DNA from: Hyphomicrobiales bacterium
GTDB taxonomy: Bacteria > Pseudomonadota > Alphaproteobacteria > Rhizobiales > Aestuariivirgaceae
Reading direction: 5' to 3'
NCBI GenBank assembly: GCA_026987255.1
Contig: JALSNA010000228.1
Coordinates: forward strand, 1 to 12,222
DNA: 12,222 nt
The first letter of the stretch is position 1; the number at the start of each line of letters is the position of its first letter. The notes under the pieces are model-generated. The model made no database searches and was not told the origin of the DNA. It saw nothing but the letters and a program-made list of their open reading frames with translations. The position numbers were made by a program, and so were the translations under genes. Shown here piece after piece: positions 7,173 to 11,989 of this stretch.

Positions 7173-8768
7173 CTACTTGTTGACGACGACGTTGCGGATG
7201 TCCATCACGTTGTCGGCGCGCTGGGCGACGGAGACCTTCTCCGAGACGCCCCACGACAGCGGCTGCTGGTGCAGGGGCAGATAGCCGAACTCCTTGTGCA
7301 GGATGGCCGCGCCCTCGTCGATATAGGCCTGGCGCTTCTTCGGATCGGTCTCCTTGGCGATCAGATCGGTCAGCTCGTCGATGCGCTTGTTGCAATAGCC
7401 GCCGATGTTGTATTTGCCCATGTTCCGCTCCTTGTTGCGGCAGGCAATGAGGTTCATGAAGACGTTGTGCACGTCCATGGAACCGGGCGTCCAGCCGAGC
7501 AGGTAGAAGGGCGTGTTGTAGCCGCCCGAAGCGGTGACCTTGGCGAAATACTTCGACTTGGGCTGGGCCAGCAGATCCACCTTGACGCCCACCTTGGCGA
7601 GCATGGAGGCCACCGCCTGGCAGATCTTCTCGTCGTTGACGTAGCGGTTGTTGGGGCAGTCCATGCCGACGGTGAAGCCGTCGGGATAACCGGCCTCGGC
7701 GAGCAGCTTCTTCGATTTGGCCGGGTCATACTTGTAGGGCGTGTTCATCTTCGCATTGTAGCCATTGACCTGCGGGGCCCACATGAGGCCGGAGGGCCAG
7801 GAGGCGCCGCGCATGATGGCGCGCTTGATGGCGTTCAGGTCGATGGCGTGGGCGAAGGCCTCGCGCACCCGGATGTCCTTGAAGGGGTTCTTGCCCTTCA
7901 CCGAGGAGTTGGTCAGCTCGTCGCGCGCCTGGTCCATGCCCAGGAAGATGGTGCGCGCCTCCGGGCCGGTCAGGGCCTTGACGCCGGGGGCCTTGTTGAT
8001 GCGGTTCCAGTCCTGCACCGGCACCGGGTAGGCCAGGTCGATCTGACCCGAGAGCAGGGCGGCGACGCGGGTGGCGGCCTGCTTGATGGGGGTGAAGACC
8101 ACCTCATCGACATTGGTCTTCGGCTTGCCCCAATAGCCGGGGAAGCGCTTCATGACGGTCTTGACGTCCGGCTGGCGCTCGACGACGATGAACGGGCCGG
8201 TGCCGTTTTCATGGGTGGTGGCCCAGGCATTCTCGCGCCCGGCGGCGGAGGGCTTGGCGGCCTCGGTGGCGTTGTGTTCGGTGGACCACTCCTTGTCCAT
8301 GATGTAGAGCCAGGCAAGCTCGCGCGCCAGGGTGGGCACCGGGCCGGCGGTGGTCATCTCGATGGTGTAATCGTCGATCTTCTTCATGCCGGTGATCAGC
8401 GAGGCGCGCGCCTTCTGGCCGGATTCGGTGGAGGTGGCGCGCTTCCAGGTGAAGATCACGTCATCGGCGTTGAAGTCGCTGCCGTTGTGGAACTTCACGC
8501 CCTTGCGCAGATAAAAGCGCCAGGTGGTGGGGTTGACGGTCTCCCACTTGACGGCCAGGGCCGGTATGAGATTCATCTTGGCGTCATAGCCGGTCAGGCC
8601 TTCATAGACATTGCCCAGAAAGCCGAGCGAGAAGGTCTCGTTCAGGCCATGCGGGTCGAGCGACTGGGCATCGCCCTGGAAGGCGTAGCGGAAGGTCTTG
8701 GCCTGGGCCATGGTGGCGCCCAGGGCCAGGGCGGCGACGGTTGCAAGCGCGAATGTTCTCAGTTTCAT
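7173..8768 (-). CDS. ABC importer substrate-binding protein (SBP_bac_5 / family 5)
   Basis: A 531-residue periplasmic binding protein of the peptide/opine/nickel family 5. It has a Sec signal peptide with cleavage probably after AQA (residue 23) and no lipobox cysteine, so it should be soluble. The mature start KTFRYAFQGDAQSLDPH, the stretch LTGYD followed by GVKFHNGSDFNADDVIFTWK (about 89-108), and FPGYWG (about 164-169) are family landmarks. The length is usual for the family. The start at 8768 has GGGAGGA 7 bases upstream. It is the first gene of the importer operon, with a hairpin in its leader and another after its stop. Family members bind peptides, opines, haem, glutathione or nickel; the sequence alone does not decide which. 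Confidence 0.94.
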   Translation of the reverse strand: MKLRTFALATVAALALGATMAQAKTFRYAFQGDAQSLDPHGLNETFSLGFLGNVYEGLTGYDAKMNLIPALAVKWETVNPTTWRFYLRKGVKFHNGSDFNADDVIFTWKRATSTESGQKARASLITGMKKIDDYTIEMTTAGPVPTLARELAWLYIMDKEWSTEHNATEAAKPSAAGRENAWATTHENGTGPFIVVERQPDVKTVMKRFPGYWGKPKTNVDEVVFTPIKQAATRVAALLSGQIDLAYPVPVQDWNRINKAPGVKALTGPEARTIFLGMDQARDELTNSSVKGKNPFKDIRVREAFAHAIDLNAIKRAIMRGASWPSGLMWAPQVNGYNAKMNTPYKYDPAKSKKLLAEAGYPDGFTVGMDCPNNRYVNDEKICQAVASMLAKVGVKVDLLAQPKSKYFAKVTASGGYNTPFYLLGWTPGSMDVHNVFMNLIACRNKERNMGKYNIGGYCNKRIDELTDLIAKETDPKKRQAYIDEGAAILHKEFGYLPLHQQPLSWGVSEKVSVAQRADNVMDIRNVVVNK

Positions 8769-8795
8769 GGGTGTCCTCCCTTTTGCATTTTGGAG

Positions 8796-8827
8796 CGCGG
8801 GCAGCTTTCTTGCGCAGCCTGCCCGCG
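8796..8827 (-). promoter_or_regulatory. Leader hairpin of the importer operon
   Basis: CGCGGGCAG (8796-8804) and CTGCCCGCG (8819-8827) form a 9-bp perfect stem around a 14-base loop. It lies 27 bases upstream of the binding-protein ATG, leaving the ribosome site free. It could stabilise the 5' end of the mRNA. The pairing is seen; the role is a guess. Confidence 0.4.
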
Positions 8828-8882
8828 GCTGGGTGCAGAATGCCCGCTTAAGGGCGCAGGCTCAAGGGGAAAAGCGGCCTGA

Positions 8883-8905
8883 TGCGCAAAAGTGCGCAAA
8901 TTATC
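8883..8905 (-). promoter_or_regulatory. Possible -10 and operator repeats of the importer operon
   Basis: On the minus strand, GATAAT (8905-8900) is followed at once by TTTGCGCA twice (8900-8893 and 8890-8883), spaced 10 bases apart and each containing the palindrome TGCGCA. Repeats placed on the transcription start would suit a repressor. No -35 supports the promoter, so this is tentative. Confidence 0.3.
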
Positions 8906-9102
8906 TTACCAATCCGGCGAAGAGCCGGGAAAGGCGCGGCGGTCATCACGAAAAAGTTTTCCGGAATCGTTCGCAAGTGTGACAAGGTTACTGAAAATCC
9001 GCCTTGCGATACCTATATAGAGTGCAGCGGATGCCTTCCTGCACCGGCTTCCCCCGAAGCTCAACGGCATGGAATGGACAAGGAACAATCAAGGAGGTTG
9101 TC

Positions 9103-9297
9103 ATGAAAAAGAACATGGGTGTGGCGCAGCGCGCCATCTGGGTCATTCTCGGCCTGGTGCTGGTGGCCTGGGCGCTCTTCGGCTCCGGCCCCTATCATGT
9201 CTGGGGCTGGATCGGCATCGTGCCGCTGGCCACCGGCGCCATCGGCTGGTGCGCCATCAACGCCATTTTCGGCATCAAGACCTGCAAGGATTGCTGA
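9103..9297 (+). CDS. Small DUF2892 (YgaP transmembrane-like) membrane protein
   Basis: A 64-residue protein that fits the DUF2892 / YgaP-like transmembrane family. It has a short basic N-terminus (MKKNMGVAQRAIW), one membrane segment at about 11-26, a GPYHVWGWIG turn, and a second segment at about 36-56 that includes GWCAINAIFGI. The C-terminus is TCKDC, a CxxC pair (C61, C64); a third cysteine, C50, lies in the second helix. In YgaP this membrane part follows a rhodanese domain; here it stands alone, which is common. The start at 9103 is set by a perfect AAGGAGG at 9091-9097; the reading frame is open further upstream but without a ribosome site. The role may relate to sulfur or redox work at the membrane, but that is inference. 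Confidence 0.85.
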   Translation: MKKNMGVAQRAIWVILGLVLVAWALFGSGPYHVWGWIGIVPLATGAIGWCAINAIFGIKTCKDC

Positions 9298-9317
9298 GCG
9301 GTCCGGTGCAAGGTGTT

Positions 9318-9445
9318 TCAGGGGCATGGTTTTGCCCCTGACATGACGAACAGTCTTTTGCATCCCTCCTTCCTCCTTCCCCTCTCATGGTGCTTGCAAA
9401 AGACGAAAGGCCGCCGTCCGCCACCTGCTGGCGGGCGGCGGTTTT
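9318..9445 (+). ncRNA. Candidate anti-Shine-Dalgarno small RNA or structured 3' UTR
   Basis: Three hairpins follow the DUF2892 stop. The first is TCAGGGGCA/TGCCCCTGA (9318-9326 with 9333-9341). The second is a 10-bp stem, GTCTTTTGCA/TGCAAAAGAC (9353-9362 with 9395-9404), whose 32-base loop starts with 24 pyrimidines in a row (9363-9386) containing two tandem CCTCCTT copies (9365-9371 and 9372-9378). The third is a terminator stem with TTTT (9411-9445). This matches the plan of alphaproteobacterial 'cuckoo'/CcsR-type RNAs, which show CCUCC in hairpin loops and are often cut from the 3' UTR of a small protein gene. No separate promoter is evident, so processing from the DUF2892 mRNA is likelier. 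I have not tested this against any RNA model. Confidence 0.45.
9411..9445 (+). terminator. Rho-independent terminator
   Basis: CCGCCGTCCGCCA (9411-9423) pairs with TGGCGGGCGGCGG (9429-9441; 13 pairs, one G-T wobble) around CCTGC and is followed by TTTT. It ends the DUF2892 transcript and the candidate RNA before the methyltransferase start at 9495. Confidence 0.8.
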
Positions 9446-9494
9446 CGCATGCAAAATGCGGGAAGATGACAGGAAGCGGGGAAAGGCGCGGGCG

Positions 9495-10112
9495 ATGAAA
9501 ATCCATGACAAACTGCTGGCTTCACTGACGGACATGGTGTGCTCGCTGCCGGTGATCACCGCCAACCGGCGCAAGGTCACGCCCTTTGCCGAAGGGGTGG
9601 TGCTGGAGCCGGGCATGGGATCGGGGCTCAATCTGGCGCATTACGACAAGGATGCGGTAAAGGCGGTCATCGGCGTCGATCCGCAAGAGGATCTGCTCAA
9701 GATGGCGCGCAGGCGGGCGGCGCAAGCGGCTGTTCCGGTGGAGTTCCTGGCCCGTTCGGCGGAAGAGCTGCCTTTGGAAAGCGGCAGCATCGATACCGTC
9801 TTGCTCACCTATACGGGCTGCTCCATTCCGGACGTGGCGCGCGCCCTGGACGAGTTCCGGCGGGTGCTCAAGCCCTCCGGGCGGCTGCTGTTTTGCGAAC
9901 ATGGCCGCTCCCATGAGCCGCGGGTGGCGCGCTTTCAGGACATGGCCAACTCCCTCTGGCGGCCGCTGGCGGGCGGCTGCCATCTGAATCGCGATATTGC
10001 CTCCCTGCTGCAGGGAGCCGGATTCCGCATGGAAAGGTGCGAGCGCTTCTACGCCATGGCGCGGCCGAAGTTCATCAGCTATCATTATGTGGGATCGGCG
10101 CGGCCGGGATGA
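9495..10112 (+). CDS. Class I SAM-dependent methyltransferase (Methyltransf_11 type)
   Basis: A 205-residue soluble methyltransferase with the class I fold. Motif I is VLEPGMGSG (36-44), the acidic loop is GVDP (60-63), the next loop carries AEELPLESGSIDTVLL (89-104), and the late strand is LKPSGRLLFCEHG (125-137). The overall pattern is closest to UbiE/METTL7-like small-molecule methyltransferases; the acceptor is unknown. The start at 9495 (MKIHDKLLAS) is chosen although its ribosome site is weak (GGGGAAAGG ends 8 bases upstream), because the longer reading from 9387 would run through the terminator at 9411-9445 and adds residues unlike the family. No partner gene is adjacent. A promoter is not evident in the 49 bases after the terminator, so it may depend on read-through. 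Confidence 0.85.
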   Translation: MKIHDKLLASLTDMVCSLPVITANRRKVTPFAEGVVLEPGMGSGLNLAHYDKDAVKAVIGVDPQEDLLKMARRRAAQAAVPVEFLARSAEELPLESGSIDTVLLTYTGCSIPDVARALDEFRRVLKPSGRLLFCEHGRSHEPRVARFQDMANSLWRPLAGGCHLNRDIASLLQGAGFRMERCERFYAMARPKFISYHYVGSARPG

Positions 10113-10232
10113 TTGAGAAACCGATTCATGCAATGGGTGAAACCTGCTGGCGCATAAGGATTTTTCGTGACATGGACTGTTCATGGGGCGGCCTGGCATG
10201 TGGGCGGGCTGGATGAAGCCGGTGCGCCGCAT

Positions 10233-10264
10233 TGCGAAAATCCGCCGGGTTTGTGATATATCAC
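10233..10264 (+). promoter_or_regulatory. Possible promoter with an overlapping palindromic operator
   Basis: TTGCGA (10233-10238) lies 16 bases before GATATA (10255-10260), a passable sigma-70 pair. The -10 is embedded in the perfect 12-base palindrome GTGATATATCAC (10253-10264), which would suit a repressor. It differs in half-site spacing from an FNR box (TTGAT-N4-ATCAA) and from a CRP box. Nothing nearby encodes a regulator. Confidence 0.35.
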
Positions 10265-10265
10265 G

Positions 10266-10399
10266 GCAATTGGGAGACTCTAAAATCGCTTGCGCGTCCA
10301 TGCTCATGCCCTGCCAACCAGCCATAGTGTCCCATGACCTGGGTGGTTGGCAGGGGGTGAGGATGGTCTTCAAGACCGCTGATGGAGATGCCCAATTGC
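10266..10399. repeat. Palindromic interspersed repeat, copy B
   Basis: The outer ends are perfect 9-base inverted repeats, GCAATTGGG (10266-10274) and CCCAATTGC (10391-10399), with CTC three bases further in on both arms. The inner core pairs 10298-10320 with 10344-10366 (23 positions, two mismatches, one wobble) around a 23-base loop. Also inside are CGCTTGCGC (10287-10295) and the palindrome GGTCTTCAAGACC (10365-10377). It shares an identical run of 29 bases with copy A at 333-470, on the opposite strand. No clear target-site duplication is seen. It looks like a MITE/REP-type element sitting in the leader of the downstream gene. Confidence 0.8.
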
Positions 10400-10460
10400 A
10401 TATGTCATGCGCTGGAAGCGCTCCGCGAGGGGCACAGGCAATCGGATACTGGAGGGAGAC

Positions 10461-10799
10461 ATGGGTTTCAAATACGAAGGCAAGGACATAGAAACGGTGG
10501 CCAACGGGTTTTTGGCCAATACGTCCGACTGGAGCGAGGGGCTGGCGGTGGCCATGGCCGAGGCCGAGGGCATCGAGCTGACGGACAAGCACTGGGATGT
10601 GATCAATTATTTGCGCGATGAATATTTCAACAATGGCGGCAACCAGCCCAATACGCGCGCCATCATCAAGGCCATGGGCAAGGTCTGGGGTGAAAAACCC
10701 AAGCAGAAGGATCTTTACGATCTTTTCCCGCTCGACCCTTCCAAGCAGGCGGCGCGCATCGCCGGTCTTCCAGAGAGCAAGCGCAAGGGCGGCTATTGA
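10461..10799 (+). CDS. Cysteine-free DsrC/TusE-family protein (RspA-like)
   Basis: A 112-residue protein with the full DsrC/TusE fold signature: an early FLANTSDWSEGLAVAMA, then GIELTDKHWDVINYLRDEYF, NQPNTRAIIKAMG and the C-terminal arm LYDLFPLDPSKQAARIAGLP. DsrC carries sulfur on two C-terminal cysteines and TusE on one; here both positions are changed (Ala98 in KQAAR, and Gly111 in place of the penultimate Cys), and the protein has no cysteine at all. The arm is about two residues longer and basic (ESKRKGGY). It therefore cannot act as a persulfide carrier. Cysteine-free members of the family have been called RspA and suggested to be regulatory. The start at 10461 is set by GGAGGGAG. No dsr or tus genes are nearby. 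A clear terminator follows. Confidence 0.88.
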   Translation: MGFKYEGKDIETVANGFLANTSDWSEGLAVAMAEAEGIELTDKHWDVINYLRDEYFNNGGNQPNTRAIIKAMGKVWGEKPKQKDLYDLFPLDPSKQAARIAGLPESKRKGGY

Positions 10800-10829
10800 T
10801 CCTGCCGCGGCATCCGGAATGACTTCAAT

Positions 10830-10859
10830 GGCCTGGCGGGGTGTCCGCCGGGCCTTTTT
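10830..10859 (+). terminator. Rho-independent terminator after the DsrC-family gene
   Basis: GGCCTGGCGG (10830-10839) pairs with CCGCCGGGCC (10845-10854; one T-G wobble) around GGTGT, followed by five T's (10855-10859). It lies 31 bases after the stop codon. Confidence 0.85.
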
Positions 10860-10906
10860 CGTTCATGCGCGGTTCAGGATGGATGGGGCATCATTGCGGC
10901 ATGGAT

Positions 10907-10931
10907 ATTGACCGGCCGACAGACGGTCAAT
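10907..10931 (+). promoter_or_regulatory. Inverted repeat upstream of the BA14K-like gene
   Basis: ATTGACCG (10907-10914) and CGGTCAAT (10924-10931) form a perfect 8-base inverted repeat with a 9-base spacer, 59 bases before the next ATG. The length and symmetry suit a dimeric repressor of TetR type. TTGACC within it could also be a -35, but no good -10 follows at 16-18 bases. Confidence 0.35.
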
Positions 10932-10990
10932 CTTTTGCCATCGATGGCGTGGAAAATGCCGGCAGGCATCAACTACAAGGAGATGAAACC

Positions 10991-11326
10991 ATGAAAGGCA
11001 TGAAGTTCGGACTTGGCGCGGTTTTTGCCGGAGCATTGGCCATGGCAGTGGTCTCTGGCGCACCCGGTGAAGCCAACGCGGCCTCCAAGACGGGCAATTT
11101 CCTGCTCGGCGTGCTGGCGGGCGCGGCCACCGTGGCCGTGGTTTCCTCCGCCGCGCGGGCGGCCAAGCATCGCCGCCGTCATTATCGTCCCAGCCGGGTC
11201 TATTACAATCACCCGCGTCCGTGGACGGCAGCGTGGTATGACTATTGCTCGGCGCGCTATCGCAGCTTCAACCCCGATACCGGCTATTACCGCACCTATT
11301 CCGGCCGCTATCGCTTCTGCCGTTGA
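10991..11326 (+). CDS. BA14K-like secreted protein
   Basis: A 111-residue exported protein. It has a signal peptide (basic MKGMK, hydrophobic 6-21, cleavage probably after ANA at residue 30), then a second hydrophobic stretch at about 37-53 (NFLLGVLAGAATVAVV) that could anchor it in a membrane. A basic linker follows (AAKHRRRHYRPSR), and the C-terminal domain ends YCSARYRSFNPDTG then RYRFCR. That ending, with C86 and C110 around RYRSFNP-TG, matches the BA14K family, first described as a lectin-like Brucella antigen and widespread in alphaproteobacteria without a settled role. The two cysteines may form a disulfide. The start at 10991 is set by AAGGAGA 7-8 bases upstream; an open frame extends back to 10841 but crosses the terminator there. 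It has its own terminator. Confidence 0.85.
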   Translation: MKGMKFGLGAVFAGALAMAVVSGAPGEANAASKTGNFLLGVLAGAATVAVVSSAARAAKHRRRHYRPSRVYYNHPRPWTAAWYDYCSARYRSFNPDTGYYRTYSGRYRFCR

Positions 11327-11352
11327 GGCGGCGGCGCGCAGATGATCGGCAA

Positions 11353-11384
11353 GGGGCCCGGCGCATGCATGTGCGCCGGGCCTT
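11353..11384 (+). terminator. Terminator-like hairpin after the BA14K-like gene
   Basis: GGCCCGGCGCA (11355-11365) pairs perfectly with TGCGCCGGGCC (11372-11382) around TGCATG. Two G-T wobbles extend it outward. The T-run is short (TTGT), so termination may be partial. Confidence 0.65.
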
Positions 11385-11428
11385 GTCATGGCGGCGGCCG
11401 GGCGCGCAAGGGGCGGGAAAAGGCGGAT

Positions 11429-11457
11429 TTGCCGTGCGCAAAACCCCCCTTTGTAAT
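11429..11457 (+). promoter_or_regulatory. Probable sigma-70 promoter of acpP
   Basis: TTGCCG (11429-11434) and TGTAAT (11452-11457; 5 of 6 match to TATAAT) are exactly 17 bases apart. Transcription would start near 11464, leaving a leader of about 150 bases before acpP that contains a 35-codon ORF and a GAGTC-GCAA-GACTC tetraloop hairpin (11512-11525). Confidence 0.6.
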
Positions 11458-11509
11458 ATTGCGGGCGATGTGTTAGGGAAACTGCGGAATCCGGCCTGTG
11501 AGGGGTTTC

Positions 11510-11617
11510 ATGAGTCGCAAGACTCGCGTGTGTGATCGCGGCATGTGGCATGTGCGAAAGGTTCCCGATCATGGCAGGCAGTTCAATGCAGCATATCTGA
11601 GGAATATGAAAAGATGA
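11510..11617 (+). CDS. Possible 35-residue leader peptide overlapping acpP
   Basis: An ATG at 11510 is preceded by GTGAGGGG at a good distance and opens 35 codons that end in TGA at 11615-11617, overlapping the acpP ATG (11614-11616) as ATGA. The peptide is basic (begins [11 protein letters not shown], ends LRNMKR) with no signal peptide or domain I recognise. It uses AGG, AGA and CGA codons, unlike the neighbouring genes, so it is probably not a conserved protein. Its value may be regulatory: ribosomes finishing it would be placed on the acpP start. It could also be chance. Confidence 0.35.
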   Translation: MSRKTRVCDRGMWHVRKVPDHGRQFNAAYLRNMKR

Positions 11618-11853
11618 GTGATATCGCAGATCGCGTGAAGAAGATCGTCGTCGAACATCTCGGGGTGGATGGCGACAAGGTGACCGATGAGGCCAGCTTC
11701 ATCGACGATCTGGGCGCCGACAGCCTGGACAACGTCGAACTGGTCATGGCCTTCGAGGAAGAGTTCGGCATCGAGATTCCCGATGATGCCGCCGAGACCA
11801 TCCAGACGGTGGGCGATGCGGTGAAGTTCATCGAGAAGGCGGCCGCCGCCTGA
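11614..11853 (+). CDS. acpP: Acyl carrier protein
   Basis: A 79-residue acidic acyl carrier protein, the cytoplasmic carrier of growing fatty acyl chains. The phosphopantetheine site is Ser37 in [19 protein letters not shown], and the opening [18 protein letters not shown] and the ending [10 protein letters not shown] are standard. Length and composition are normal. The start at 11614 follows GAGGAA (11599-11604) with 9 bases of spacing. It precedes fabF, the usual order, but the gene upstream is a BA14K-like protein rather than fabG, so acpP starts its own transcript from 11429-11457. A terminator-like hairpin lies between it and fabF, which would let acpP mRNA greatly exceed fabF mRNA. AcpP also supplies the octanoyl group used by LipB and LipA. 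Confidence 0.97.
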   Translation: MSDIADRVKKIVVEHLGVDGDKVTDEASFIDDLGADSLDNVELVMAFEEEFGIEIPDDAAETIQTVGDAVKFIEKAAAA

Positions 11854-11893
11854 AGCCATTGCGGGCAAGGCGCGCTGGCGCAAGCGATAACAA

Positions 11894-11941
11894 AGCGCGG
11901 AGATGGGAGCTGGCACATATCCTGTTCTCCGCGCTGTTTTT
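11894..11941 (+). terminator. Terminator/attenuator between acpP and fabF
   Basis: AGCGCGGAGA (11894-11903) pairs with TCTCCGCGCT (11926-11935) around a 22-base loop, followed by G and five T's (11937-11941). The long loop suggests partial rather than complete termination, so that some transcripts continue into fabF. Confidence 0.7.
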
Positions 11942-11989
11942 GTGTTTGAGTCGAGAAAAGTTCCGCTTCTTCATTGCACGAGGAATGAC

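Larger units (their letters stand above)
8769..9102. other. Divergent control region between the importer operon and the DUF2892 gene
   Basis: This 334-base region has no credible gene and should hold two divergent promoters. For the importer (minus strand) the best -10 is GATAAT (8905-8900), without a clear -35. Just downstream of it are two copies of TGCGCAAA (8883-8890 and 8893-8900) one helical turn apart, and just upstream is a CCGGC-GAAGA-GCCGG inverted repeat (8914-8928). For the plus-strand gene, TATATA (9014-9019) is a possible -10, also without a good -35, followed by a short hairpin (GTGCAG 9022-9027 with CTGCAC 9039-9044). Confidence 0.45.
10113..10460. other. Gene-free stretch upstream of the DsrC-family gene
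   Basis: This 348-base stretch lacks a credible gene. I see no terminator for the methyltransferase. It contains a promoter-like region with a perfect palindrome (10233-10264), repeat copy B (10266-10399), and a short hairpin GCGCT-GGA-AGCGC just before the ribosome site of the next gene. If the promoter is real, the whole repeat is part of the mRNA leader of the DsrC-family gene. Confidence 0.6.

Noticed and set aside
6732..8882. Plus-strand open frame of 716 codons
   Set aside because: It is antisense to the substrate-binding protein and permease genes, with a Gly/His/Asp/Val-rich translation typical of mirror frames and no recognisable domain.
9387..9494. Longer start for the methyltransferase
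   Set aside because: It would translate through the terminator at 9411-9445, lacks a ribosome site, and adds residues unlike the family.
10251..10270. FNR or CRP box upstream of the DsrC-family gene
   Set aside because: GTGATATATCAC has the wrong half-site spacing for TTGAT-N4-ATCAA and for TGTGA-N6-TCACA.
9522..10592. Minus-strand open frame of 356 codons
   Set aside because: It is antisense to the methyltransferase, crosses repeat copy B, and shows no domain.
10841..10990. Longer start for the BA14K-like protein
   Set aside because: It begins within the terminator hairpin at 10830-10859 and would bury the signal peptide; AAGGAGA before 10991 marks the true start.
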